Assembly (NCBI GenBank): GCA_015183035.1
Contig: JACZZP010000003.1
Location: 1,860,001 to 1,924,000 of the forward strand
Source of the DNA: Meloidogyne chitwoodi
Lineage: Eukaryota > Nematoda > Chromadorea > Rhabditida > Meloidogynidae
Length of the DNA: 64,000 nt
Direction: 5' to 3'
Below the pieces are notes generated by a model that ran no database searches, was not told where the DNA came from, and was given only the letters and a program-made list of their open reading frames with translations. The position numbers were made by a program, and so were the translations under genes. Positions 48,917 through 61,237 of the stretch are shown here, piece by piece; positions within the stretch are counted from its first letter, which is position 1, and the number at the start of each line of letters is the position of its first letter.

Positions 48917-51470
48917 TTATTCTAATAAGTCTTTTGGTATTTCTTCGCCATTCCACTAAAAAATAAAAAAAAATAATTATTTATTTTCAAAACCTGTATC
49001 AAAATTTTATGCGCATCTGTTTGAATACAAGCATTTTTGTCAATTTCCAATTGCTCTCGTTGTTGTTTTACCTCATTTAATGCTTCATTACTTCCATCAA
49101 AAAAACTTGCTTCTTAATAATAATTTTTTTAATTAAATTTTTTGTAAAAATAATTACCTGATTTAGCCCAAAGTAATAGTGAATTATCACCAGATTTATT
49201 AGCCCATTCACATGCAGCATTCAATACATCTCTTTAAAAAATAAACTTAAAATTTTGGAACAAAATTATATTTCAACCTGGAACGTAGTAATTTTGCTAA
49301 TAAAAGTAGTGCAATACTTTGAAGACGGGCCATATCTTCTTCCTTTGAAATTGCAATTGAATCCATCAAATACTTCCTTTTTAAATAAAAAAGGAAGTAA
49401 AAAATTAAAAGCAAACTTTGATTCTTGCTGTTTTGAACTGAGAAAATAATGAAATCCTTGCACCAAAAGAGCGGCCGACCGAGTAGAATTCGCTTGTGAA
49501 CGAAGCTTCATCGGAGAAATAGCATCGAATAATTCATAAAATTCTGCATCACAAGATGTGTATAAATAGACGAGTGCCTAAAAAATTTCTCAATTTTTTT
49601 TAATAATTTTGCGCTTATAAAAATAAAAACAATTTAATTTCTTTACCAATCCCAAATTTGCAAGTGTCCACAATTCAAATTCTTTTGATACTTTATTTAT
49701 AGCCATTTTAAATTGAAGTTTAGCAGCTTCAAAACATTTCATATTTGTTGCATACATTCCCTTAATTTTATTTAAAAATTTAAAACAAAAATAAATAAAC
49801 CAAAATTGTGTGTAATTGAGGTCCAAAATCTTTAATTAATCTCAGAGGTTCTCTAGAATGATTTACTACTTTGAAGATTTCTATTATCTGAAATTGTTTT
49901 TTAAATTATTTTTTTTAATATAAATTTCTAAGATTATGAAAAACTTGCCATTTTTTAAATTTTCAATGGGATCTCACCAAAAATTATTTTCAGAGATAAG
50001 GTTATTTAATTTTTGTTTAAGTAAAAGTTAACCGTAGAAAGCGATTCTTTTGGACTTTGTTTGACCAAATATAATTGAACAATTCCTTCATGTAATAACA
50101 TTTCCATAGATTCAATAAATGCTTCCATTCGATTTTCAACAACTTGCCATGAATTTGATGATTTTTGCATTAATAAACGAATTCCTCCCAAATGCCTTAT
50201 TGATGTTAAATAATAACGATGAGATCTTTCAAAGTTAGAAAATTGAATATTGCAAAGAACAGTTAAAACATAAGCAAATCTTTTTATTAAGAAATAAGTA
50301 TATCGAAATGTAGATAATAATGTGCTTACCCTGTCAACTGAAAATTAAAAAAATGGATTAAAAATTGAAATAATAAAAAATAAAATTTTAACCATTTCAG
50401 GATTTAGCCAATAAATTGTAGAAGTAGAAGGAGTCGCAGAAAGTTCTGATTTAGCAGATGTTTCTGCTGTTTGTACAGTTATATGTAATTGTCTAAGGCA
50501 TTGTTTTGCACTCTTAACCATACCAATTGCCAAAAAATAACAAAGTTGAATTGAATAGCAAAAAGCTCGAATATCATTTATTGCTGTTTGGTCTTTATCA
50601 TTTGCGGCAACCTTTAAAAATAAATATATTAAAAAATATATTAAAGAAAAATACGGATTGTAAAATTTCTCCTAATTCGCCAACTGATTTACCCAATTCT
50701 TGTTGATCAGTCATTTGTATGGAAAGAATCTGATAATTAGGATAAAAAATTAAATATTATTTAGTTTATAAAAATATTACTAGTGATTTAACCAAACGAA
50801 AGTAACAATCAACAAGAACACCTCCAGAAGTGCTAGAGAATTGCACACCTGCATTTACTGCCTCTAAAGCACGGCCAAATTCTCCAAGACGTAATTGAGC
50901 TTCAGAGTAAAGAAAAAGGAGTTTTGTATGAATTTGAGGATGACGGGACGAATCTGGCAATTCAGCCTTACAAACCTTAAAAATAAAATGTTCCCATGCT
51001 TATTAATTCTAGTTCAAACTTCCAAACATTCACTATAATATCTTCCTGCTAGTAATAATTCAGCAAGCATTGATGAAGCTTTTAGACGTTCAGATTCAAG
51101 AGAAGAACCTAATTGGCGCATTGTACGAAGAGCTTCTTCCAAATGAAAACGAGCTAAATCAAAATTTCTAGTATATAACCAAAGTAATTTTCCCAATTCA
51201 TAAGAACAAAGAGCGAAAATTTCAACAGAACAAGGAACTCTAAGTGCTGTCTACAAAAAACATAATCTTCTTTATTTAAAAAAATTAACCATGCAACATT
51301 TAATTGCCATTTTATAACGACAGGTCAATCGAAATGTTTCAGCCATTGCCTTTTAAAATAAAAAATTAAAAAAATAAATTTTATAATAAAACCATTAAAC
51401 TTATTGCCGCTTGATTTGTATCAACTCCAGGTGGTGGATCAACACGACTTAATTCTTGATATTGTGACAT
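48917..51470 (-). CDS. mau-2: Cohesin loading factor MAU2/SCC4
   Basis: MAU2 is a TPR-type superhelix that binds the NIPBL/SCC2 N-terminus and helps load cohesin; C. elegans MAU-2 is also known for axon guidance defects. The start MSQYQELSRVDPPPGVDTNQ runs into TPR-like helices: ALCSYELGKLLWLYTRNFDL, ARFHLEEALRTMRQLG, LHTKLLFLYSEAQLRLGEFG-type sequence, AIGMVKSAKQCLRQLHITVQ and SHRYYLTSIRHLGGIRLLMQ. A region with TILGMYATNMKCFEAAKLQF and ELWTLANLGLALVYL follows, ending IQWNGEEIPKDLLE (stop 48917-48919). The helical pattern and motif order fit MAU2 well. Confidence 0.85.
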
Positions 51471-51534
51471 TTTTTCGTTTATCTAAATTTCTTAAATGTA
51501 AATAAAACCAAAATTAAAAACATGAGTTCGTAAA

Positions 51535-51874
51535 TTTTATTCTACCACATTCTATTATTTAACATTTTAAGAAAATGATTTTTAGATGTTTTGAAATAAT
51601 ATACACTTGTTGATATTTTAAATAAAAATATAAAATTACAGAAAAATATTTTAAGAAAAGAGTGTACAAGTTAGAGATATTTTATGTTATTTTAAAGAGA
51701 AATTGTAATAAAAATGAATAGCGACTAAAATTTATTTATTCTTAAAGCTTATTTTCAAAGATTTTGTTAACATATTTGGTTTATACCCTAGTATTTAAGG
51801 TACTAGTTGTTCTGTGCCCCAAAAGATCTGTGTGGCTTAGATAAATTTTGGAATTGCTTTGCTTTAGCATTGCT
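51535..51874 (-). repeat. Dispersed 340-bp repeat R1, copy 2
   Basis: A reverse-complement copy of 32833-33175 with high identity over its whole length. It occupies most of the space between mau-2 and the Myb/GH25-like gene, about 95 bp past the latter's stop codon. Confidence 0.85.
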
Positions 51875-51968
51875 AAAATTTGTTTGTTTCCTTTTATTGT
51901 AGCGATGTGTGTATAAGAACCATTGATTTTTTAAAAATTTTGTATACAATTGCTCAACAGTATTACAA

Positions 51969-53438
51969 TTAAACAGCACTACAAAACAAATCGTCTTGAA
52001 TAATATATTTTTCGTTTCGTCTACTACAATAAACGTGATTGACGATACCGTCAACTACCTCGTCATCTTTGTATTGCCACATCCACCATTGAATCCCTCT
52101 CAACTTCCAAATGTCTGGATATGCAGGACTAGGGTCATTGGTAAAATGTGCAATCCAAAGTGGTAACTTGCTAAATATTTCATCTGCCGCACTTGGAGTA
52201 ATGAGTTTTTTCCAAGAGTTATTATTGCAATAAATGATTGGACGCATGAAGCCGTTCTGATACAAAAGATTTACGAACTTTACTAGCTTTGCTGTAAAGT
52301 AATTAGGATCAGCATCAGCGTTGTATTCTGAAGACATGCCTATTAATATAGGCATATTTAGAATTTTTGCTCTTAAATTTTACCTGTTTGAATAGCTACA
52401 CCAAACAAATGTTTTTTCTTTTCGAATTTAACTTCTTCAAGTACTTTTTTCACTTTTTTCAACTGTTCTTCTGGCGTTGGTGAATCTACTCCTCCAAGAA
52501 AGTGATGATAAACGCCAATCTGTTTAAAATTTGCACTGGTCATAGACCGATAATTATAATAGAATTCTTTATCCAATTTTAAACCAAAAGTAGATCTAGC
52601 GATCACCATTTTCAGGTTTTGGTTGTTTTTAAGCTTTCCCCAATTAATTCGGTCATTATCTTCGGACACACTTATTATTTCTGGTGGATGATCTATTATA
52701 AAAATGATTTTAAATTATATTTTTGAAAACTTACTTATTAGTTTATTGGGAATTTGTTGAGGTGATATTTCTGCATTTTCCATAAATAGATCGGCCAGTT
52801 TTGCCACTTCATTCCATTTATCCTTTTCTTGTTTACCTTTAATGACAACTCAAAAAATTAAAAACTTTTATTTTAAAAATACCTAAAATGTTTTCCATAA
52901 TTTCGTTTTCAGAAGATGATCCAGAGGATGACAGTTCTGTCTGGTTATTTTTATTTTCTTTGAAAAACTTTTCAAACTCTTTTATAAAATGTCCGAGGCC
53001 ATCTTCATTAAGTTTTATTTGATATTTATTGTCACTTTTTGAAGGTTCCAAAGGCACTTTCATTTTGCCTTCACATGATTTGTCTTCATTCTTTGAATAT
53101 TCACAAATAATTTGTTCTTTGCGATTATTTAAAAATTCTGGGTCCGATCGTGCTCTTTTTGTCCAATCACGCTTTAACAAACAAAATATTAGAATATTAA
53201 TTATAACTACTTTATCTCTAGCACAATTATGTTCATACCAAGTAAATCCATTTACATTCTTTTGTTTCCTTAAATATTTTAAATATTTCCCTAAATACTA
53301 CAAAAACTTTTACATATGCCAATTCTTTCCAATCTTAAGCATTTGTTTCCATTTTTGAAAATCTTCTTCAGAATAATACTTTGTGTAATTATAATCTACT
53401 TTTTTACGATTTTTACGTCCGTTAAAATTTTCTGACAT
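51969..53438 (-). CDS. Myb/SANT-like plus GH25-muramidase-fold fusion, catalytic acids absent
   Basis: Exons join in frame from MSENFNGRKNRKK. Residues about 15-70 (YYSEEDFQKWKQMLKIGKNW, NGFTWYEHNCARDKRDWTKR) have the Trp and aromatic spacing of Myb/SANT/Rap1-type domains, a tentative call. An acidic Ser-rich linker (SSSGSSSENEIMENIL) follows. The second half is a GH25-type barrel: INWGKLKNNQNLKMVIARST, FKQIGVYHHFLGG, RPIIYCNNNSWKKL, LPLWIAHFTNDP and IQWWMWQYKDDEVVDGI. The family's first-strand Asp (IDVS) reads ISVS, and the DxE strand reads VAIQTG. It therefore looks catalytically dead as a muramidase. There is no signal peptide, unlike secreted GH25 lysozymes. The join between the first two exons is the least certain. 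The stop is at 51969-51971. Confidence 0.6.
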
Positions 53439-53678
53439 TTATTAAATTAAACATAAACAATTTTGATTAATAAATTCAATATTTTGTTCCAAATTTGAAA
53501 AAAAAAATTATTTCCTCTTTTATTTAGATAAGAAAGTAAGCAAATAACCGAGAAAAGATTTAAAAAAAATTGATAACACATTTTTTATTATATTTTTTAT
53601 AAATAAATATATTTATTTAAAGCTGAACTTGGACTTAAAATTTCGGCCTTAAAGCTTCTTTTGGCCTTTAAGTTTCCT

Positions 53679-53687
53679 TATAAATAG
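53679..53687 (+). promoter_or_regulatory. TATA box of the cysteine-rich peptide gene
   Basis: TATAAATAG lies about 76 bp upstream of the ATG at 53763, a good distance for a short 5' UTR. It is preceded by a GC-richer direct repeat (GGCCTTAAAGC / GGCCTTTAAG). Confidence 0.5.
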
Positions 53688-53762
53688 AAGTTGGAAAATG
53701 TTACTCCAATTAAAAAACAACAAATTAACTCTCTCTTCTAAATTTAAATTAATCCATTAAAA

Positions 53763-54109
53763 ATGAAGATTACTAAACTTTTTTTCCTCATCTTTATGTT
53801 CGTTTTGCTCATTATCGTAGTTTCGACACGTCATATTGAGGATAATTTCGAGAGTGCTCAATTTAATGAGTTTGAAGATAATTCTAATCGTCACCACTAT
53901 CATAGTAAAATAACAATTTTAATTGTTTTTTACAAATTTTAGATCTTGAAATGTCTGATTCAAATGTTGAGAAGCCAAGTTTAAGTCGAATGCGTCGTGG
54001 TCTGTGTAATGCTGGATGTACTTGTGGTTGGGGAACTTGTAAGCGTTCTCGTGGATATGGTGGAAGTACCTGCTGTTCTGCAGGTTATACATGGACTTGC
54101 TGTCGTTAA
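53763..54109 (+). CDS. Small secreted cysteine-rich prepropeptide
   Basis: Two exons encode about 100 residues. A strong signal peptide (KLFFLIFMFVLLIIVVS) is followed by an acidic pro-region (DNFESAQFNEFEDNSNRHHY), then by RMRR, a furin-type cleavage site. The mature peptide would be 36 residues with eight cysteines spaced C-x3-C-x-C-x4-C-x10-CC-x7-CC, rich in Gly and aromatic residues, ending CCR (stop 54107-54109). A compact promoter with a TATA box suggests regulated, high expression. The intron is 40 nt. It could be an antimicrobial, a signalling peptide or, in a plant parasite, an effector; nothing in the sequence decides. I do not recognise the family. Confidence 0.85.
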
Positions 54110-54443
54110 AAGAAAAGACTAAAAGATTTATATTATCATAATTTGTTAATTCTATTTATATTATTAATATAAAAAGTTTAAGTATTTTTAAAACTGTCGA
54201 GAGCGATCCAAAACACGATATTTTCACTCAAAACCAGGAAAAATCTTATGAAATGAATTTCAAACAATTTTTTTTCCTCTTTTGCAACAATAATATTTAA
54301 GGTATTAGGTAGTTTTTTAAAATTTAACTAAAAAATTATGAGAAAATATAGAAATCTTTAAATAAAAATTATAAAATTGTTTAATTAATTTAAAAAATAT
54401 ATATCTACAAATAATAATAAATGTGTTTAATTAATTAATTTTT
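54110..54443. other. Spacer between the peptide and SLC6 genes
   Basis: Convergent 3' ends. AT-rich, with no further features seen. Confidence 0.35.
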
Positions 54444-57400
54444 TTAAAATTGTGTAACTTTATCTTCTACTTTATTATTAATATTTCCATTCTTTTTATT
54501 AATAATTGCTAAATTTCTTGAATAAGATGGCCATTTAGATTGTAATTTAAATAATTCTTTCCATCCCTTTTATTTAAATATAATTAATTTTATATTTAAT
54601 TTAATTATTACTTTTCCTTTTTTCTTAAATTTAATTAAATTAATTATTATAAGTAAAGGTATAAATATTAAAGAAATTAAAGATAATATCCATCCAAATA
54701 TTATTGCCCATTCTGGAAAGATATATAAACGTTTTTCTTTTCCATAAGTTCTTTTAGTTGTTTTTATTTGTTCATAAAGTGCTAAAATGAAAACAACCTT
54801 AAAATAAATAAATTAATTATTTTTTAATTTTTATTAATTTTTTAGCTTTTTGACATTTTTAAGGTTAAATTTTATTTTTTTTTGAAACTAAAACTTTATA
54901 ATAATAATTCCAAAATAATTTATTTATTTTAAATTGTCGTCTCTTTATTTAAAAAAAATTAACAATTAAAAGGATAGGAGCTATAATTTGCCAAATTATT
55001 TTTATACAAAATCCTGTAGGTCCATATAATTTACTTAACCAATTATTTGATTTTCCCATCATTATTTGAAGGTCATTTACATAATTAGATAAACCTAAAT
55101 ATTTAAAAAAAAAAATATTTAATTAATTAAAATACCATAAATATGTGCAACTAAAATTAATTCTAATAAAACTAATAACATCATTGAAAAAGAAGCGGTA
55201 TAATCATCAAATAAATTAAAATAAAAAATTCCTGCCTTTAAAAAAAAAATTTTTATTTTTTAAAAAATAATTAATTAATTAATTTACTCTAGTACACATA
55301 ATTAATCCACACAAATAACAAATTAAACAAACAAAAATAACTAGCCAAGATTTATGTTTACGTAATAATGGAAATTGATCATATAATGCTGTGCACTAAA
55401 AAATGTTTTCTTTTTTTTAAATTGGACTATAATAGTCCATTAAAAAAATAACCATAACTTCTGCTAAACCAAAATGTGAAGCAATTCCCAAAATTAAAAT
55501 CTAAAAATTGTTTAATTAAAAATAATTATAAAATTAAAAAAAACCATTAAAAAAAATAAAAATTGCCAAAGCCAAGGCCATCCAGGCATTCTACTCATAG
55601 CCTCAGGGTATGCAATAAATGCTAAACCTGTTCCACTTTGTACAACAGAATTAATTGAAATATTTAATTGATTAGACATAAACCCTAATGTACTAAATAC
55701 AGCTTTAAAATTAATTAAAATAAATTAATTAATTAAATTAATTTAAAAATACCTGTACCACCTAAAACACTTGTTGAAGCATCAGCTAAAGTTATTAAAA
55801 ATGCATCTTTAAAACAATTATGATTAAAATCGTTGAAAGAAGCAAGTGATATTAATCCTCCCTTTTTAAAGAGAGAATTAAATTATTTAAAAAAATTATT
55901 TATAAAGGTATTTTTGACATTTAAAAGGTAATTAATATATTTAATTTAAATAAAAATAATAGGACTTTTAAGAACACTTGGATATAAATATTTAATCTTA
56001 AAACTATCCTTTGGGATGTCCTTAGTAATATTTAAAAAATAAATAAAATAATTAATTACCAACCAATCCAATAGCTAAGCTATAACAGACTTGTGTTGCA
56101 GCTGCCTTCCAAGTCTAGGTATTATTAAAAAAATTGTTATTTTTAAAATTAATAAATTTAAAATATTTAAAATAAAAATTTACTTCAGCTAACCAAATAA
56201 CGCTTAGATCAGGTTTTAATAAATAAAAATCTAGACCAACTTTTGCTCCATCCAATGTTACTCCTCTTTTTATTTATTAAAAAATTAATTTTTTAATTAA
56301 ATTAAACCTAATAAATAAAATAATAATTATTATATAAGGAGTTGTTCCTGTAAACCAAGCAATCTTTAATTTAATTAAAAAATTAATTAATTAAAATTAA
56401 AATTTATTTTAACTTTTCCCATAACTTCAACTCCTTTAACTAAAACTAAAGTAGTGAATAACCAAGCCAAACCAAGTGAAATAACCATTTTTAAATTAAA
56501 ACCACCAAATTCTGATAATGTTGAAGTTTTTTCAAGAACATATCTTCTTTAATTATTTTAAAATTATTTTTTTAATTTATTTAATATTTAATTTATTTAT
56601 TTACTCAAAGAATTCTTCTGCAGGACTAACAGCAGATAAATTATTAAAAGTTTCTTCTCTTAACATTTTAGCATTTAAATCACTACCAAGACTACAAGTT
56701 CCATTAAAATAAAATGCTCCTTGTGTAATAATTGATGCATTTAATTCTTTAGAACAACGTAAATCTTCCAAAGAAGATGAACAATCTTTTTTTTATTTTT
56801 TAAATTATTTAATTTAAATATATTTACAAATTGTATTAAATTCATTAGTACAAGATGAAAATTGAAAAGAATTTCCTGTTATAATCTTATTAAATTTAAT
56901 TAAAAAAATATTTAAATTTAAATATTACCGTCCATAAATATATTAAAGTCCATGCAACTAAAATTAAATTTAAAAAAAATATTTAAAATAAAATACCTAT
57001 AACATTATAATAAATTCCTATTAATAAAGAGACCATAGCCATTGACCATCCAATACCCTATTTTTACAAAAAATATTTTTAAATTTTAAATATATTTTTT
57101 ACTTGAAATGCAGGTCTAATCCAACCATAAGCAACAGCAGGCCCAGCCTTACAAAATTGTCCAATGCTCATTTCAAGATATAATAAAGGAAATCCAATTA
57201 ATAAAGAACATGTTAAATAAGGAATTAAAAAAGCACCTTTTTTAAGAAAAATAAACTTTTTTATAATTTTTTTTTATTTTTAATTAATTTTTACTTACCA
57301 CCACCTGTAAAATAATAAAAATTTATTAAAAAAAAGAATTTTAAAATTGAAAAAAAAAAATATTAAAAATATTAAAAAAAATCTTTAATTTCTTGAAAGT

Positions 57401-57696
57401 AAATGTTAGTCAAGTTTTTTTCTAAATTTCTATAAAATAAAATAAAAAAACTAGCCATGCTCGTATGCCAAAGCAGGAAATCGCCAAATATCTAATTAAA
57501 ATATTTTTTAAATGAAAATATTTTTAATTTAAAATATTATACTTCCAAGTCCAACCTTTAAATAAAAATAAATTAAAATATTTATTTATTTTTCTTTTAC
57601 CGCATATCCAATACAAGTAAGTAAAAATTGCCAAGAACTTCCCCATTCATTTCTATTTGTTTGTGCATGTTTTATTTCATGAATTAAATTTGTCAT
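54444..57696 (-). CDS. SLC6 neurotransmitter:sodium symporter (snf-type)
   Basis: A twelve-TM Na+/Cl- coupled transporter for amines, amino acids or related osmolytes. The start MTNLIHEIKHAQTNRNEWGS leads into TM1 [20 protein letters not shown], the family signature. The exons that encode it are 13 nt (57543-57555), 36 nt (57456-57491) and 6 nt (57299-57304). Later segments include FPLLYLEMSIGQFCKAGPAV, GIGWSMAMVSLLIGIYYNVI, an extracellular loop with cysteines and NX(S/T) sites (EL2), TWKAAATQVCYSLAIGLGGL, ASFNDFNHNCFKDAFLI and SGTGLAFIAYPEAMSRMPG. The intracellular C-terminus has LQSKWPSYSRN and ends DKVTQF (stop 54444-54446). The substrate cannot be assigned. The intron before the 6-nt exon uses a GC donor. 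Confidence 0.88.
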
Positions 57697-58399
57697 TTTT
57701 TGATAAACTTTTAAAATTTTGATTTTAATTATTTTGTTAATTGAATTTAAATTTACATTTTTTTTAAAATTATTTTCCCTCCTCTGTCATTGATGAAGTT
57801 TAAAAAACAAAAATGAAAGAAAAGAGAGCAATTTTAATAAAATTTAAATTTAAAAAGAAGGAACAAAAAAAATAAAATTTAAAAAATGATTAATCACAAA
57901 AACTAAATTTTAGTTAAATAGTTTCACTATTTTGTTCATTTTTTCTACTCTAATTCGCCAATTTCAATATTTTAAAAATTTTTTTATGCGCACATACATA
58001 TATCGATCATCTGGCAATAATTCTCTCTTTTATTATTAAATATTTATTTTATTGTTTAGTTAAATTTATAATTTTTTAATCTAAATGGCAGTCATATTCA
58101 AAAAATTAAGGTAATATTAAAAAATGGAAATATTAAAAAGTAAAAAAAAAGTTTAACAATTTTTTAAAAGAAAAAATAAATATCATATTTGTCAACAATT
58201 ATTTTTAAATTTTATTTTTTTAAATGTTACTCTGAAAGAATTCTTTAAAAATTGTAAACATAACAATTCAAAAATGATAAAAGAATCAATTAATTCTTTT
58301 ACAAACATATAACTTTAAGCAAAAAAATTTAAAAAACACATAAAATTACACAATCACAAAAAGCAAGAAATAAAATATTCTTTACACAAAAAACCAATT
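57697..58399. other. AT-rich spacer upstream of the SLC6 gene
   Basis: Promoter side of the minus-strand SLC6 gene, running to the third R1 repeat copy. Mostly A/T with no exon recognised. Confidence 0.35.
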
Positions 58400-58735
58400 T
58401 AAGCCATACTAAAAAACAAGGCAATTCCAAAATTTATCTAAGCCACACCGATCTCTTAGGGGCATAGAACCACTAATACCTAAGTATACTGGGTATAAAC
58501 CAAATATGTCAACAAAAAATTTAAAAATAAGATTTTAAAATAAATAAATTTTGATCGCTATACATTTAAATAAAAATTTCTGATTAAAAGAGCATTAAAT
58601 ATCTCTAACACATACACTCTATAACTGAGTATGTTTCACTTACAACGATGCATTTTAATGTTTTTATTCATAATGTCAAAAGTAGAAATTTTTTCAAAAC
58701 ATCTATTTAACTACTTTTTAAAAAATGGTAATTTG
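58400..58735 (+). repeat. Dispersed repeat R1, copy 3 (diverged)
   Basis: It shares ATTTATCTAAGCCACAC, GGGTATAAACCAAA, CGCTATACATTT, AATATCTCTAACA and TTTCAAAACATCTA in the same order as 32833-33175. Substitutions and indels grow in the 3' half. It lies about 100 bp upstream of the NDUFA2 start codon, within its probable promoter. Confidence 0.8.
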
Positions 58736-58840
58736 TGAAAATATTTAAAAATGTTCTTTTCTTTAGCTTTTTGTTTATTTTTGTGTATTTATTTAATATT
58801 TCGATTTAATTTTATTTTTTAGCTAATAAATAGTTTTTAA

Positions 58841-59179
58841 ATGTCTTCTTCTCTTCGTTTAACTGGCGGTGCTTTGCGTGAACTTCGAATTCATTTATGC
58901 CAAAAATCGTCAGAAAGTAATGGTGTCCGTCAATTTATTGAAAATGATTATGTCGATTTGAAAAAAGGAAATCGTTTATTTCCTATTTTAATCCGTGAAT
59001 GTTCTGGAATTAAACCAAAAATATGGGCAAGGTTTATTTTTATTTATTTTATTAAAAAGAATTATTATGTTCTCAGATATGAATATGGAATAGAAACAAG
59101 TGTTTCACTTGAAAATGAACCACCAGAAAAGGTTTTTGATATTATTAAGAATTTGGCAACAAGGAGGAATTTTAAATAG
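58841..59179 (+). CDS. NDUFA2: NADH dehydrogenase (complex I) subunit NDUFA2
   Basis: NDUFA2 (B8) is a thioredoxin-fold accessory subunit of the complex I matrix arm. The sequence MSSSLRLTGGALRELRIHLC opens the protein, followed by ESNGVRQFIENDYVDLKKGN, LFPILIRECSGIKPKIWARY and EYGIETSVSLENEPPEKV. These correspond to the human segments LREIRIHLCQ, GVRDFIEKRYVELKK, LPILIRECS and ARYAFGQETNV. A 48-nt intron interrupts the Arg codon of WAR; it is a multiple of three and has no stop, so it would read through if unspliced. The length (about 97 residues when spliced) equals the family norm. Confidence 0.93.
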   Translation: MSSSLRLTGGALRELRIHLCQKSSESNGVRQFIENDYVDLKKGNRLFPILIRECSGIKPKIWARFIFIYFIKKNYYVLRYEYGIETSVSLENEPPEKVFDIIKNLATRRNFK

Positions 59180-59378
59180 ACAAAGAATAATATTTTTTGG
59201 ACGTTAGGGAAATTAATTAAAAAAATATATATTTAATTTTATGTTGATGTGTTTGTATAATTTTTTCAAGGTTTTTTGTAAAATAAATTTGATTTTATTT
59301 CTAGTTTTTCATTTTTATTGATTTCTATTCTTAATATTTATTCATTTAAATTGATTTATTTTTATGAAAAGGAAGAAA

Positions 59379-60455
59379 ATGGTTTATTATTTTACTTCAT
59401 CTGTTGTTGCTCCACCAGCAGTTTTGTTTATGGGAGATGACAAGGAAGAAAATGAATTACTAATAAAGTTTTTTTTTAAACAACTCCTAATTTTAACTGA
59501 ATTAAATCACATTTAAATAGATAATTTGGACACTTAAATTTCTAAAATATTTTATGTTTAACTTTTAAATTATTTTATAAATTTCAGATATGGATGGCCA
59601 GAAGATGTTTGGTTTCACGTTGACAAAGTTAACTTTTCTCTTTATTTAAATAATTCAAAAAAAATTTAGCTTTCATCTGCTCATGTTTATCTTCGATTAC
59701 AAACAGGTCAGCAATTAGAGGATATTTCTGAAGAATTAATTGAAGATTGCTGTCAATTAGTAAAAGCTAATTCTATCGAGGTTTTTATTTTAATTTTTAA
59801 AATCGGAAAAATTTGTTCTTGAGGCATTTATGGCGACAAAATTTTCACCGACTTTCCCAAAGCTAAATTTAAATTTTTTTTATTTTTTACAAATTTTTCC
59901 CGAATATATTTTTATATTAGTGGTAAACTTAAAAAATTTATTCACCTATTTAGGGTTGTAAACTTGCAGAGACAGATGTAGTTTACACAATGTGGAGTAA
60001 TTTAAAAAAGACTGGAGATATGGTCACTGGACAAGTTGGATTTCATAAAAATAAAGATGTTAAAAAAGTTTGAAAATATTTTTATTAAAAATAATTTTTT
60101 TTTATTTCTTAAAAAGGTTCGTGTAGAAAAACAAAGAGAAGTTATAAATAGACTAAATAAAACAAAAAAACACGAGACGGGTGTTGATTTTCGTCAATTA
60201 AAAGAGACTCGCGATATGGAAGAACGTAAAAATGCTGTAATTTATTTTTAAATATTTTTTTTAAATAAATAATTTAATTTTTAAAAATTTTAGAAAGAAA
60301 AACATAAACAATTTTTGAATGAAGAAAAAGCTAAACGTGAAGCTAAGGAACGTGAATCAAAAAAAATGAGTTATGACAGAGTTTTTACTTCTGATCAAAT
60401 GGTTATGACAAATAAAAATACTGAAGGAATAAATCTTGAAGAAGATTTTATGTAA
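59379..60455 (+). CDS. CCDC25: CCDC25 homolog (NFACT-R domain protein)
   Basis: CCDC25 is a conserved eukaryotic protein with an NFACT-R/DUF814 domain and a charged C-terminal helix; in humans a DNA-sensing role at the membrane has been reported. The start [10 protein letters not shown] aligns with the human start MVFYFTSS. An in-frame ATG at 59364 would add five basic residues. Then come [85 protein letters not shown] and [11 protein letters not shown] Lys/Glu-rich coiled helix leads to the end EDFM, like the human DEFM end (stop 60453-60455). It starts 199 bp after NDUFA2 on the same strand. Confidence 0.92.
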
Positions 60456-61237
60456 ATTAATTTTTTTAAATAAATTATTGAATTTTATTATGTTAAAAAA
60501 TATACATATTTTTAATTCGAAAATAAAAAAAGTTTTTTAATATTATTTTTTTATTTTATATAATTGAACAAATAAAAGGGTATATGATTAAAGAGAAGAT
60601 AAAATTAGGTTATTAATTTAAAAAAGTTTTTTTTCTTATTGTGATCAAATTAATTTGGTAGAAAATTTTCTAAGCTTTCTAACTAATTATTCAAATTTTT
60701 CATAGATTTTGAACTTTTCAAATTTTTGGAATTTTCGGTATTTTTGTTTAGAGAAATTAATTGAACTTTTTAAAGATTTTATTTATTAAAAAACAATTTA
60801 GTGAATCTATAATTTTCTTGAGGCATGAAAGCATCAATCTACCCTCAAAAGAAGAATATAAAAAATATTTTCAAATTTAATGTTTAGCGCTTATTTTTAA
60901 TTAATGGCACAAAAAAATATTTTGAGTGTTTATGACCTTAGGATATTTTGGGTGGAATATGTATGCGTAGTAGTCTAACTCAAATTTGAATTTCTTTTTC
61001 TTTTTTAACTGTCAATCAAAAAGGCGGCATTTTAACTTCTTTAATATCTAATAAATAAATTAATTAATTAATGTAAATATGTGTAAATATATTAACAATA
61101 AATAATAAACACCAAATAAATAAATATATTTAAATCAATTAAACAAAAGTATTAAAAAATATATTTAAGGTGTTTTATTTGGCATAAATATTATTATATT
61201 TAAATTAATTAAAAAGAATATTTATTTTATATCAAAA
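60456..61237. other. AT-rich spacer before the zinc-finger gene
   Basis: 3' UTR of CCDC25 and the upstream region of the next gene. No exon or inverted repeat was recognised. Confidence 0.35.
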
